A stretch of 26,760 nucleotides of DNA. Origin: Bacteroidota bacterium. GTDB lineage: Bacteria; Bacteroidota; Ignavibacteria; Ignavibacteriales; Melioribacteraceae. A program made the position numbers and the translations under genes. Of this stretch, positions 1 to 8,176 are shown piece after piece. The DNA lies in the NCBI GenBank assembly GCA_021812745.1, contig JAKAMS010000002.1:1-26760 (forward strand), in the 5' to 3' direction. The notes under the pieces were generated by a model. It ran no database searches, was not told the origin of the DNA, and was given only the letters and a program-made list of their open reading frames with translations. The first letter of the stretch is position 1. Every line of letters starts with the position of its first letter.

Positions 1-1154
1 CATCTTTAGTAAATAAATTCATCGGGCAAGATTTAGTAATAGTCAGCGAAACACCCGGCACAACAACTGATCCTGTAAAAAAATCAATGGAGCTGCTGCC
101 GTTTGGTCCGGTAGTTTTAATTGATACGGCAGGAATTGACGACGTTGGCGAACTTGGTGAAAAAAGAATAAGTAAAACCGTAAAAATTATTTCAGAAGCT
201 GATTTTGCTCTGCTGGTGTTAAACTCACAAGAAATACTCTCTGCTCAAGAAAAAAATCTTATTGAACAGATACAAAAGTTAGAACTTCCTTTTCTTGCTG
301 TTATTAATAAATCGGAATTAGGAATCAATTTCGATTTAATTGAAGAATTGAACTCACAGGGCATTCAGTATCTTTCTGTATCTTGTTCAACCGGAGAAGG
401 GATATTCGAATTAAAGGAAAAAGTTTCTAAACTGCTCCCCTCTGACGAAGAGAATACACTAATCGGTGATTTGATAAAACAGCATGACGTAATTGTTCTT
501 GTTGTGCCAATTGATCTCGGCGCTCCAAAAGGACGGCTCATTCTGCCGCAGGTTCAAACGATACGTGAATCACTGGACGAAAATGCGATTGTAGTTGTAA
601 CAAAAGATAAGGAACTGCGTGCGGCGTTGAATTCATTATCTCGTCCTCCAAAATTGGTAGTAACAGACAGCCAAGCAATTATGCGTGTTAACGCAGACGT
701 GCCGGAAGAAATTCCCCTAACAACTTTTTCTATTTTAATGGCTCGTCATAAAGGCGATTTACCTGAGTATGTACGCGGATTAAAACGAATCGAAGAATTG
801 AAAAACGGCGATAAAGTTTTAATTGCTGAAGCATGTTCACATCATGCGCAAGAAGACGACATCGGAAAAATTAAAATTCCACGTTGGTTAAGACTTCATA
901 CAAAAAAAGATTTAACAATAGATGTTGTGAATGGACACGATTACCCGGATAATCTTTCTGAATATAAATTGATTATTCACTGCGGCGGCTGTATGCTAAC
1001 CCGCAAAGCAATGCAAGTTAGAATCAAACACGCAAAACTTGTTGATGTACCGATTGTTAATTACGGAGTAGCCATATCTTATATGCATGGCGCAGTACCC
1101 CGCGCTCTGCTTCCGTTTGGTGAAGCAATAACTGCTTGGCAAAATTTGGAATGA
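1..1154 (+). CDS. hydF: [FeFe]-hydrogenase maturation GTPase HydF (5' end cut off by window)
   Basis: HydF is the GTPase scaffold that receives the 2Fe precursor built by HydE and HydG and delivers it to [FeFe]-hydrogenase. The reading frame is open from base 3, well before the first internal ATG at 87. It begins just after the P-loop with SLVNKFIGQD and the switch-I PGTTTDP. About 383 residues are visible against roughly 400 for the family, so only the start codon and the Walker A lysine/serine region are missing. Counting from the ATG at 87, DTAGIDD is the G3 motif and NKSE the G4 motif. The C-terminal iron-sulfur site is C250-S-H252 followed about 45 residues later by H298-C299-x2-C302, the CxH...HCxxC signature specific to HydF. 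hydE and hydG probably lie upstream. It converges on rluD with a 50-base gap that holds no convincing terminator. Identification is secure. Confidence 0.95.
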   Translation, partial: SLVNKFIGQDLVIVSETPGTTTDPVKKSMELLPFGPVVLIDTAGIDDVGELGEKRISKTVKIISEADFALLVLNSQEILSAQEKNLIEQIQKLELPFLAVINKSELGINFDLIEELNSQGIQYLSVSCSTGEGIFELKEKVSKLLPSDEENTLIGDLIKQHDVIVLVVPIDLGAPKGRLILPQVQTIRESLDENAIVVVTKDKELRAALNSLSRPPKLVVTDSQAIMRVNADVPEEIPLTTFSILMARHKGDLPEYVRGLKRIEELKNGDKVLIAEACSHHAQEDDIGKIKIPRWLRLHTKKDLTIDVVNGHDYPDNLSEYKLIIHCGGCMLTRKAMQVRIKHAKLVDVPIVNYGVAISYMHGAVPRALLPFGEAITAWQNLE

Positions 1155-1204
1155 TCTCTTTAGTAAATTGATTTAAGTAACACAGAATGAAATCTTGTGT
1201 GCAG

Positions 1205-2191
1205 TTATTGGTTGGCTCTCAACTTCTTTAAAAGTAATTCAAAATCTTCAGGCAGTTCAGAATCCAAAAATATTTTTTCTTTTGTGTGAGGATGAATGAA
1301 TCCGAGTGTCTTAGCGTGAAGAGCTTGCCGCGGCATGATCTTCAATAGATTATCAATTCGTGATTTCATTTTTGGCAGAGCAGAACCATAGACAATTACT
1401 CTGCCGCCGTAAGTCGGGTCTCCAAAGATTGGATGTTTTATATGCGACATATGCACACGTATTTGATGAGTGCGTCCGGTTTTTAATTTTAATTTCAGCA
1501 AAGAAGCAAATTCAAACTCTTCTATGACTTCATAAAAAGTGTGTGCATGCCGACCTTCCGTTGCGCTTACAGAAAATATTTTTCTGTCCTTAACGGAACG
1601 GGCAATATTTCCAATCACTTCTCCTTTACTCTGCTTAAATACACCCCAGCAAACCGCCCAATATTCACGGTCAATTGTATGGTCAAAAAATTGCTTGGCA
1701 AGTTTTGCGTGTGTCCATTCATCTTTTGCAACTATTAACAATCCGCTCGTTTCTTTATCAATCCGGTGAACAATTCCAGGCCGTCCCGGAACATCCGGAT
1801 CACTTAATTTATTTGTATGATGGAGAAGCGCATTAACCAGAGTGCCGGTATAATTCCCGAACGATGGATGCGCAACCATTCCCGCGGCTTTATTAACAAC
1901 TAAAAGATATTCGTCTTCATAAACAATATTGAGAGGAATATCTTCCGCCTCGGTTTCTTCGGGACGTGGCGAAGTAGGAATTACTAATTCGATAATATCA
2001 TTCGGGCAGATGATATAATTTGGTTTTACCAAATGACCATTTGCTGTAACACAATTTGCTTTGATAAGTTTTTGGATTCGGGATCGGGTAGCATTTTCAA
2101 CCGAGTTAGCAAGAAAAACATCTATTCGTTCTTTCTTCTTTCCCTCCGAAACTTCAACTCTTATTCTCTTCTCTGTTACTATCTTTGCCAT
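1205..2191 (-). CDS. rluD: RluD-family 23S rRNA pseudouridine synthase
   Basis: The product isomerises specific uridines of large-subunit rRNA to pseudouridine. An N-terminal S4 RNA-binding domain (about residues 10-75: ERIDVFLANS, SRIQKLIKANCVTANG) precedes the RluA/RluD catalytic domain. The catalytic motif GIVHRIDKETSGLLIVAK carries the invariant Asp, and the family motif GRTHQIRVHM follows. At about 328 residues it has the normal length for an S4-containing RluD. A GTG at 2197 is also in frame, but the ATG at 2191 is preferred because it gives the family-typical start MAKIV. It is the last gene of the yggS-to-rluD block and its first 38 nt lie inside the end of lspA, so translation is probably coupled. 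This lspA-rluD adjacency is the same as lspA-ylyB in Bacillus. Family assignment is firm. The exact target (U1911/1915/1917 by analogy with RluD) is inferred. Confidence 0.93.
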   Translation of the reverse strand: MAKIVTEKRIRVEVSEGKKKERIDVFLANSVENATRSRIQKLIKANCVTANGHLVKPNYIICPNDIIELVIPTSPRPEETEAEDIPLNIVYEDEYLLVVNKAAGMVAHPSFGNYTGTLVNALLHHTNKLSDPDVPGRPGIVHRIDKETSGLLIVAKDEWTHAKLAKQFFDHTIDREYWAVCWGVFKQSKGEVIGNIARSVKDRKIFSVSATEGRHAHTFYEVIEEFEFASLLKLKLKTGRTHQIRVHMSHIKHPIFGDPTYGGRVIVYGSALPKMKSRIDNLLKIMPRQALHAKTLGFIHPHTKEKIFLDSELPEDFELLLKKLRANQ

Positions 2192-2846
2192 TATCACTCA
2201 AAGAAGAATTTAAAATTTCCGTTTCTGCAACTTCGGTTTGATTGGCCGGTTTATCTTCAGCCGATTCTTCTGATGACTTTACAGTTTCTATCTCTTCACT
2301 ACTTTGTTCAACAGGCGCTTTATGAAAGAGAAGGAGAAGCACAACGCCAACCGACACCGAAGCATCAGCTATATTAAAGATAGGCCACCGTTCATATGTT
2401 CTGCCGAATATTGTGAAGTCGAAAAAATCCACATTAAAGAAATCAACTACATGACCGTAAAAAAATCTTTCGTAACCATAAAATACACCGTAGAAAGTTC
2501 TGTCAATCAGATTGCCGATAGCGCCGCCCAGTATTAACGCTAATGCCAATCTAACAATAAATTTCTGCTTACGCGATTTCCATAAATAATAGAATATCCC
2601 AATGCTGGCTATAAGTGTAAAGATTGATAAAAATAATTTTGAAGTCTCATTAACATCAATTCCAAAAGCAATTCCGGGATTCTCAACAAAGGTCAGCTTA
2701 AAAAAATCTCCGAAAACTTTTATGCTTTGTCCGTAATGCATTCCTTCAGCTTTAATGTTCAGAAAAGGAATTACTCCGCCCTTCACCAAAAATTTTGTTA
2801 CTTGATCAGTAATGACAACTAATAATGTTGCGAATAATACTCTCAA
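2154..2846 (-). CDS. lspA: Lipoprotein signal peptidase (signal peptidase II) with acidic C-terminal tail
   Basis: LspA is an inner-membrane aspartyl protease that removes signal peptides from diacylglyceryl-modified prolipoproteins. The catalytic aspartates are visible as GNLIDR (D115) and FNIADAS (D161). The supporting motifs ITDQVTK near the N terminus and FVENPGIAFG around residue 53 are also present, within a four-helix layout. The core ends near residue 177. It is followed by a hydrophilic Ser/Glu-rich tail of about 50 residues, making 230 residues in place of the usual 150-170. There is no ATG: the start is TTG at 2846 with GAGAG six bases upstream, and an in-frame stop sits just before that, so the choice is constrained. 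It lies 30 bases after the DksA-type gene and overlaps rluD by 38 nt. The tail encodes the overlap region, so it may be partly a consequence of gene packing. Function is certain, tail role unknown. Confidence 0.94.
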   Translation of the reverse strand: MRVLFATLLVVITDQVTKFLVKGGVIPFLNIKAEGMHYGQSIKVFGDFFKLTFVENPGIAFGIDVNETSKLFLSIFTLIASIGIFYYLWKSRKQKFIVRLALALILGGAIGNLIDRTFYGVFYGYERFFYGHVVDFFNVDFFDFTIFGRTYERWPIFNIADASVSVGVVLLLLFHKAPVEQSSEEIETVKSSEESAEDKPANQTEVAETEILNSSLSDNGKDSNREENKS

Positions 2847-2876
2847 AATTTTCTCTCAAATCTGAATAAGGATTAG

Positions 2877-3494
2877 TTATTTCATGTTTTGTTTTACTTG
2901 CAAACAATGCTGAGTATGAGGAACTGCCGCAAGTCTGTCTTTAGGAACCAATGGACATGTCGGGCAAAGGTGCTGCGGTTCATCAATGCATTCAATGCAA
3001 ATGCCGTATGTTCCATTATCAATTCTCTGAAGAGCGTCATCTAGGTAGCCAAGAAATTTGTTTTCCCGTTGAGCCCATAAATAAAGTTTTTCGCGCTCCA
3101 TTGCATCTGTACCCTGCTCTGCCATATGCAGTGAATAAGGAGAATTTTCATTCACATACTGACCAGTTGTAGTATCCATCATCTGATCTTTTAACGCTTG
3201 GAGTTGTTCAATAATTTCATTTCTCTTATCGAGTATAATTTTCTTGAATTCATCCAGCTCTTTTTTAGAATATCCTTGAATCTTTTTTACTTTTTTTGTT
3301 GGAGAGATAACTTCAACATGCCTACGCGATTTAGATATCTTAACAACCTTTACATTTTTTTTAGCCGCTACTTTTGGTTTTGATTTTATACTTTTTGGCT
3401 TAACAACTTTTTTGGGTTTACTTACCACTTTTTTAGTTGCTTTGCTTTTAGCAACAGTTTTTTTAACTGCCTTTTTTACAGTTTTCTTTGCCAT
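2877..3494 (-). CDS. DksA/TraR-family protein with lysine-rich N-terminal tail
   Basis: The C-terminal 130 residues are a DksA/TraR-type protein: a coiled coil (about 75-150, with YSKKELDEFKKIILDKR and GTDAMEREKLYLWAQRE) followed by a zinc-finger-like end. Family members bind the secondary channel of RNA polymerase, often with ppGpp. The first 70 residues are an extremely basic Lys/Ala/Val tail resembling histone H1-like tails. The zinc region is irregular. C166-x2-C169 is normal, but C177-x2-C180 comes from a short insertion, and after the conserved RLAAVPHTQHC (C197) the expected final Cys is Val. GGAGG lies in the 12-base gap from ileS. The position between ileS and lspA is that of ylyA, a TraR/DksA-like gene in Bacillus, which supports the family call. 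I did not use the symbol dksA because true DksA function (ppGpp response) cannot be read from the sequence. Confidence 0.88.
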   Translation of the reverse strand: MAKKTVKKAVKKTVAKSKATKKVVSKPKKVVKPKSIKSKPKVAAKKNVKVVKISKSRRHVEVISPTKKVKKIQGYSKKELDEFKKIILDKRNEIIEQLQALKDQMMDTTTGQYVNENSPYSLHMAEQGTDAMEREKLYLWAQRENKFLGYLDDALQRIDNGTYGICIECIDEPQHLCPTCPLVPKDRLAAVPHTQHCLQVKQNMK

Positions 3495-3506
3495 AGGTAC
3501 CTCCGT

Positions 3507-6500
3507 TTACAATATTGTTACTTTAGCAACTGCAATCGTACAATCGTAATCGCCAATTTTAAACTCTTGTTTAAGTCCATCAACAAGACTTTCATGTTTA
3601 AGAGAATCCGCAAGGACTTCTCTGGAAATATACTCAGAAAACTTAGAAACGTAATCAATCATTTTTTGCTCGCCGGTGAATGAAACAACTATTCTATCCA
3701 CTACATCAAAGCCGGCATCTTTTCTCAAATTCTGAACGCGGTTAACAAATTCGCGGGCATAACCTTCGGCAATCAAATCTTCGTTCAGTTCGGTATCTAT
3801 TGCTACGGTTACTCCTTCTTCACTTTCAACAATCCAGCCTTCAATTTCGTGACTAACAATTTCAACATCTTCGCGAGAAATTTTTACAACTTGCCCGTCA
3901 ATTGAAAGCTCATACTCACCGGTTTTTTCGAGTGTAAGAACAGCATTTTTATCTAATTCTTTTATAGCATTTGTAAGCTGCTTCACTAGTTTACCGTATT
4001 TAGGTCCAACGACCTTAAAATTTGGTTTTGCAGATTTATTCACTATTGCCGAGTCATCTTCAAGCACAATCAATTCTTTGATATTAACTTCTTCCAAAAT
4101 AACTTCACTCATTTTTTGAAGCGATTCTCTTTTAGATTTATCAACTGCAATCATCATCTTCAAAAGCGGCTGCCGTACTTTCAAATTATTTTTTGCACGG
4201 ATTGAGCGAGTTAAGAATACAACCCGCTGGGCGACATCCATTTTTTCTTCCAGTTCCGGTTCGAAATATGTTGTTGCCGGATAATCGGAAAGATGAACAG
4301 ATTCATATTTCTCTTTTTTCGTTGCAAGATTTAAATTTTGATATAACTCCTCGGATATAAACGGCGCAAACGGAGAAGTTAATTTCGCAATTGTAACCAA
4401 ACATTCATACAAAGTTTGATAAGCAGAAAGTTTGCTGTCATTCATTTCAGATTTCCAGAAACGTCTTCTGCTTCTGCGAACATACCAGTTTGACAGTTGA
4501 TCAATTGTGAAATTAGAAACAAGACGTGCGGCTTTGGTAACATCATAGTTCGCCATCAGCTCATCATATTCTTTGACCAATGAATTTAATTTGGAAATAA
4601 TCCAACGGTCAATTTCCTGCCGATCTTTGTATTCAATAGTTTTTTCAGAAAAATCAAATTTGTCTATGTTGGCGTAAAGAACAAAAAAGTTATATGTGTT
4701 TACCAGAGTGCCAAAAAATTTTCTTTGTACCTCTACAATTCCCTCTTCATCAAAAAGTGTTGGTTTCCATGGAGGGCTTGTTGTTACAAGATACCACCGG
4801 GTTGCATCAACACCGTATTTGTCAAAAAGAATAAACGGATCTACAGTATTACTGCGGCTCTTGGACATCTTGAGCCCTTGTTTATCAAGAATCAATTCAT
4901 TGACAATTAGATTCTTAAAAGCAACCTGGTCGAAGAGCATTGTGCCTATTGCGTGAAGTGTATAAAACCATCCGCGTGTTTGATCAATTCCTTCGCAGAT
5001 AAAATCTGCCGGATAATTTTCTTTAAAGTATTCCTGGTTTTCAAATGGATAATGGTATTGAGCAAAAGGCATTGCACCGCTGTCGAACCAAACATCAATT
5101 AATTCAGGTGTTCGTTTGAAAATTTTTCCATCACGCTCGAATTTAACATCATCAACAAAAGGTTTGTGAAGATCAATTTCTTCGGCAGGCAAATCTTTTA
5201 CCGAAATTCTTTTCCCGTCGCGTTCAACAAATCCTTCTTTCAATTCAGCAATAGAACCAATAACAAACATACCGCCATCTTCATTCAGCCAAATTGGAAG
5301 CGGTGTTCCCCAATAACGGTCTCTTGATAATGACCAATCTTTATTTTCTTCGAGCCAATTTCCAAAACGCCCGGAACCGACTTCAGGCGGACACCAATTG
5401 ATTGTACCGTTGAGTTCAATCATTCGTTTGGCAACATCTGTTGTACGGATATACCAGCTATCGCGTGCATAATAAATCAACGGATTGTCACATCGCCAGC
5501 AGTGCGGATACGAGTGGAGATAATCATTACCGGCTTTGTAAATCAAATTTCGTTCTTTCAAATTGCGGATGATATCCGGGTCAACACCTTTTTCTTCGCG
5601 GTCCTCAAATTTTATAGTTTTAACAAGACGTCCGGCAAAATCTTTTACTTCGTCTGTGAATCTTCCGCTCTTTGTAACCGGCTGAACAAATGGTAAATTA
5701 TATTTTTTAGATACTTCATAGTCATCGGCGCCAAATGCCGGGGCTATATGAACAACACCGGAACCATCTTCTGTACTTACAAATTCTCCAGCAATGATAT
5801 ACCAAGCGCGTTTATCAACCGGGACAAATGAATAGAGCGGCTCGTAATCTTTGCCGAGAAGTTCTTCACCTTTCAATTTAGAAAGGAGTTCGTATTCTTC
5901 TTTGATAACCGAAAGCCGCGCTTCGGCTAGATACATTACGCCATGCTTTTCAGTTTTGATTTTTACATAATCTATTTTAGGACCAACCGCTAATGCAACG
6001 TTTGAAATCAATGTCCATGGCGTAGTTGTCCAGACAAGAATTGACGCGTCTTCATTTTTCAATTTGAATTTTACATATACGCTTGGATCTTGTACATCTG
6101 CATAACCAAGTGCAAGTTCATGAGAAGAAAGAGGAGTTTCGCAATGAGGGCATTGGGGAACAATTTTGAATCCTTTATAGATAAGACCTTTTTTGAAATA
6201 TTCAGAAAGAGCCCACCAGACAGATTCGATGTAATCGTTTGTGCAAGTGATATACGGGTCATCGAGATTAATCCAATAGCCCATTCTTTCAGTAAGAGTG
6301 CGCCACCCTTCTTTCATTTCGATATGATGATAGACAAGGTCTTTGGCTTTTTTATTGAAAGCACCTACACCATATTTTTCAATATCGGATTTTTGAGCAA
6401 AACCAAGTTCTTTTTCAAGTGCTATTTCAACGGGAAGTCCATGAGTATCCCATCCGGCTTTTCTGTGAACTTGAAATCCCTTCAACGTTTTATACCGGCA

Positions 6501-6704
6501 GACTAAATCTTTAAGAGTTCTTGCCATAACGTGATGAATTCCAGGGCGTCCGTTTACTGTTGGCGGTCCTTCATAAAATGTAAATGATTTTGATTTTGGA
6601 CGTGAGCTTATACTTTTTTCAAAAATCTGATTCTTTTCCCAAAATTTGAGAACTTCTTCTTCGATCTTTGGATAATTTATTTTTTCATCAAACTGCTTAA
6701 ACAT
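3507..6704 (-). CDS. ileS: Isoleucyl-tRNA synthetase, eukaryote-like type with GIHH signature
   Basis: The enzyme charges tRNA-Ile with isoleucine and edits valine. It is a class Ia synthetase of about 1065 residues. Residues 44-48 are YEGPP, the HIGH-equivalent segment reads PGIHHVMAR (6531-6542), and WDTHGLPVE follows. A large CP1 editing insertion comes next (VWTTTPWTL), with CPHC and CWRC pairs. The KMSKS loop is canonical at residue 612 (bases 4857-4871). The anticodon-binding domain includes the motif SNWYVRRSRRRFW. Overall it matches the IleRS type typical of Bacteroidota (IleS2-like) and not the E. coli type. A TTG five codons upstream (6719) is in frame, but the ATG at 6704 gives the family-like start MFKQFDEK. 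It sits between the membrane coiled-coil gene (36 bases away) and the DksA-like gene (12 bases). The swapped HIGH motif is discussed in the findings. Identification is secure. Confidence 0.96.
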   Translation of the reverse strand: MFKQFDEKINYPKIEEEVLKFWEKNQIFEKSISSRPKSKSFTFYEGPPTVNGRPGIHHVMARTLKDLVCRYKTLKGFQVHRKAGWDTHGLPVEIALEKELGFAQKSDIEKYGVGAFNKKAKDLVYHHIEMKEGWRTLTERMGYWINLDDPYITCTNDYIESVWWALSEYFKKGLIYKGFKIVPQCPHCETPLSSHELALGYADVQDPSVYVKFKLKNEDASILVWTTTPWTLISNVALAVGPKIDYVKIKTEKHGVMYLAEARLSVIKEEYELLSKLKGEELLGKDYEPLYSFVPVDKRAWYIIAGEFVSTEDGSGVVHIAPAFGADDYEVSKKYNLPFVQPVTKSGRFTDEVKDFAGRLVKTIKFEDREEKGVDPDIIRNLKERNLIYKAGNDYLHSYPHCWRCDNPLIYYARDSWYIRTTDVAKRMIELNGTINWCPPEVGSGRFGNWLEENKDWSLSRDRYWGTPLPIWLNEDGGMFVIGSIAELKEGFVERDGKRISVKDLPAEEIDLHKPFVDDVKFERDGKIFKRTPELIDVWFDSGAMPFAQYHYPFENQEYFKENYPADFICEGIDQTRGWFYTLHAIGTMLFDQVAFKNLIVNELILDKQGLKMSKSRSNTVDPFILFDKYGVDATRWYLVTTSPPWKPTLFDEEGIVEVQRKFFGTLVNTYNFFVLYANIDKFDFSEKTIEYKDRQEIDRWIISKLNSLVKEYDELMANYDVTKAARLVSNFTIDQLSNWYVRRSRRRFWKSEMNDSKLSAYQTLYECLVTIAKLTSPFAPFISEELYQNLNLATKKEKYESVHLSDYPATTYFEPELEEKMDVAQRVVFLTRSIRAKNNLKVRQPLLKMMIAVDKSKRESLQKMSEVILEEVNIKELIVLEDDSAIVNKSAKPNFKVVGPKYGKLVKQLTNAIKELDKNAVLTLEKTGEYELSIDGQVVKISREDVEIVSHEIEGWIVESEEGVTVAIDTELNEDLIAEGYAREFVNRVQNLRKDAGFDVVDRIVVSFTGEQKMIDYVSKFSEYISREVLADSLKHESLVDGLKQEFKIGDYDCTIAVAKVTIL

Positions 6705-6740
6705 TATTTTACTCTGCAAATTGAATTATTGAAATAGTAT

Positions 6741-7355
6741 TTATTCTTCTTCTGATTCGTACTTCTTAATTAATTCTCTTTCTGCCGCAATGAATTCTTT
6801 CAGTCTTCTTTCTATTTGATTTTTCCGATCAACCATGTCGTTTACGCCTTGCTGCACTTGGTAAATCATTTTATCGGCTTTCAATTTTGCATCCTCGACT
6901 AAAAGTTGAGCTTCTTTTTGAGCATTGATCAATACTCTTTTTGAATCTTCTTCTTTTGATTTTGAGGGAGCGCCTTGTTTCTGCAAAATAATTACTTCGG
7001 AAAGTGCCATGCCGCAAAACGCCATAGCACCAAGCATAATGTTGCGCAATATATAGAGTATCATATTCTCAACCAGCAAATCGCTCATACCGAAATACCC
7101 GCTGAAAAATGAAATTAGCAGAACACTGATGAATGTAGAGGCAACAATTACGGCAAAGACTACTTTGCCGCCGTGATTATAACCGAGTGTTTTGTTTATC
7201 AGCCAGCCGCATGCAAAAGAGAAAAGTGAAAGAAGAAACCAAACAGAAAAATTTTGAAAACCCGCTTTGAACAGATCGGTGCTCAAAAAATTGGATGCGA
7301 AAATTATTACCGCAAGCAGAGCCGGTGTTGAATAATATATTTTTTTCTTTTCCAT
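6741..7355 (-). CDS. Unknown four-helix membrane protein with C-terminal coiled coil
   Basis: I do not recognise a named family. The 204 residues begin with four hydrophobic segments at about 9-25, 35-55, 63-85 and 98-125. A Lys/Ser-rich linker (130-139) follows, then a charged heptad-like helix from about 140 to 203 ending in an acidic EEE. The helical stretch AQKEAQLLVEDAKLKADKM resembles the corresponding part of the DivIVA encoded two genes upstream (AKKQTALMIKEAELKSLQ), which suggests shared packing or co-assembly, though low-complexity helix similarity can arise by chance. The start codon overlaps the stop of the purine nucleoside phosphorylase gene as TAATG, so translation is probably coupled. 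The gene occupies the stretch between divIVA and ileS, which are adjacent in Firmicutes. A role in division, polarity or membrane anchoring is a guess from context only. Confidence 0.8.
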   Translation of the reverse strand: MEKKKIYYSTPALLAVIIFASNFLSTDLFKAGFQNFSVWFLLSLFSFACGWLINKTLGYNHGGKVVFAVIVASTFISVLLISFFSGYFGMSDLLVENMILYILRNIMLGAMAFCGMALSEVIILQKQGAPSKSKEEDSKRVLINAQKEAQLLVEDAKLKADKMIYQVQQGVNDMVDRKNQIERRLKEFIAAERELIKKYESEEE

Positions 7356-8176
7356 TATATTTTTTTTATCACTTCTTTCATTATTAAAGTCATCTTAGGT
7401 TCTGCCTGCATCGCCGTAGAAATTATCTCTTCCACCTTTGCAGGTTTCAATGAATCGGGGAAGCATTCGTCAGTAATAATACTCACGCCAAGAACTTTCA
7501 TGCCCATCTGGTTTGCAACAATATTTTCCGGAATTGTTGACATGCCGACCACATCTGCTCCAATAGCGCGTAAAAATCTATACTCAGCTTTTGTTTCAAG
7601 GTTTGGTCCGGGCACCGCAACATAAACTCCTTTCTGAACTTTAACCTTATTCTCGAGTGCAACATCTTCCGCAATTTTGATAAGTTCTAAACTATATGGC
7701 TCACTCATATCAGGAAAGCGCGGACCTAAATGATCTTCGTTTTTTCCGATGAGAGGATTATCTCCAAGCAAATTAATATGATCAACCATCAGCATAATAT
7801 CTCCGCGCCGGTAAATTGGGTTCATACCTCCGCACGCGTTAGATACAATTAAAGTCTTAACGCCAAGATATTTCATTAAGCGAACAGGATATGTTATTTG
7901 CTTCATCGTATATCCTTCGTAATAATGAAACCGTCCCTGCATTGCAACCACATCTTTACCGCCGATCTTTCCGAAAATTAATTTACCGTGATGAGACTCA
8001 ACCGTAGAAAGCGGAAAGTGAGGAAGTTCCGCATAATCAATTTCATGTTCTACCGAAATTTCATTTACCAATCCGCCAAGTCCGGTACCAAGTATAATTC
8101 CTACTTCATAATTTTTATTAGTCTTCTTACGAATAACAGCAAGAGTTTCATTAATCATTTCAACAAGATTGCTCAT
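7355..8176 (-). CDS. Purine nucleoside phosphorylase (trimeric PNP family)
   Basis: The enzyme phosphorolyses purine nucleosides to base plus ribose-1-phosphate in purine salvage. At 273 residues it has the standard length of the trimeric PNP/MTAP family. Visible motifs are GTGLGG (30-35), ESHHGKL with the phosphate-site histidine (60-66), QGRFHYYEGY (80-89), VSNACGGMN (111-119), PGPNLETKAEYR with the purine-site Glu195 (189-200) and GMSTIPE (211-217). The residue aligned with human Asn243, which reads the 6-position of the purine, is Asp236 in the motif SIITDEC. That may broaden or shift base preference. The ATG shares ATGA with the end of divIVA, and the stop shares TAATG with the next gene, so it is locked into the operon. 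Its place in a division/translation cluster is unusual. Family call is firm. Substrate (guanosine/inosine versus adenosine) is open, so no symbol is given. Confidence 0.93.
   Translation of the reverse strand: MSNLVEMINETLAVIRKKTNKNYEVGIILGTGLGGLVNEISVEHEIDYAELPHFPLSTVESHHGKLIFGKIGGKDVVAMQGRFHYYEGYTMKQITYPVRLMKYLGVKTLIVSNACGGMNPIYRRGDIMLMVDHINLLGDNPLIGKNEDHLGPRFPDMSEPYSLELIKIAEDVALENKVKVQKGVYVAVPGPNLETKAEYRFLRAIGADVVGMSTIPENIVANQMGMKVLGVSIITDECFPDSLKPAKVEEIISTAMQAEPKMTLIMKEVIKKI

Noticed and set aside
1155..1204. Possible terminator between convergent hydF and rluD
   Set aside because: Only a 5-bp ACACA/TGTGT pairing around an 11-base loop is present, too weak to call.
6090..6506. Plus-strand open frame of 138 codons inside ileS
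   Set aside because: It is antisense to the conserved catalytic region of IleRS and has no family features.
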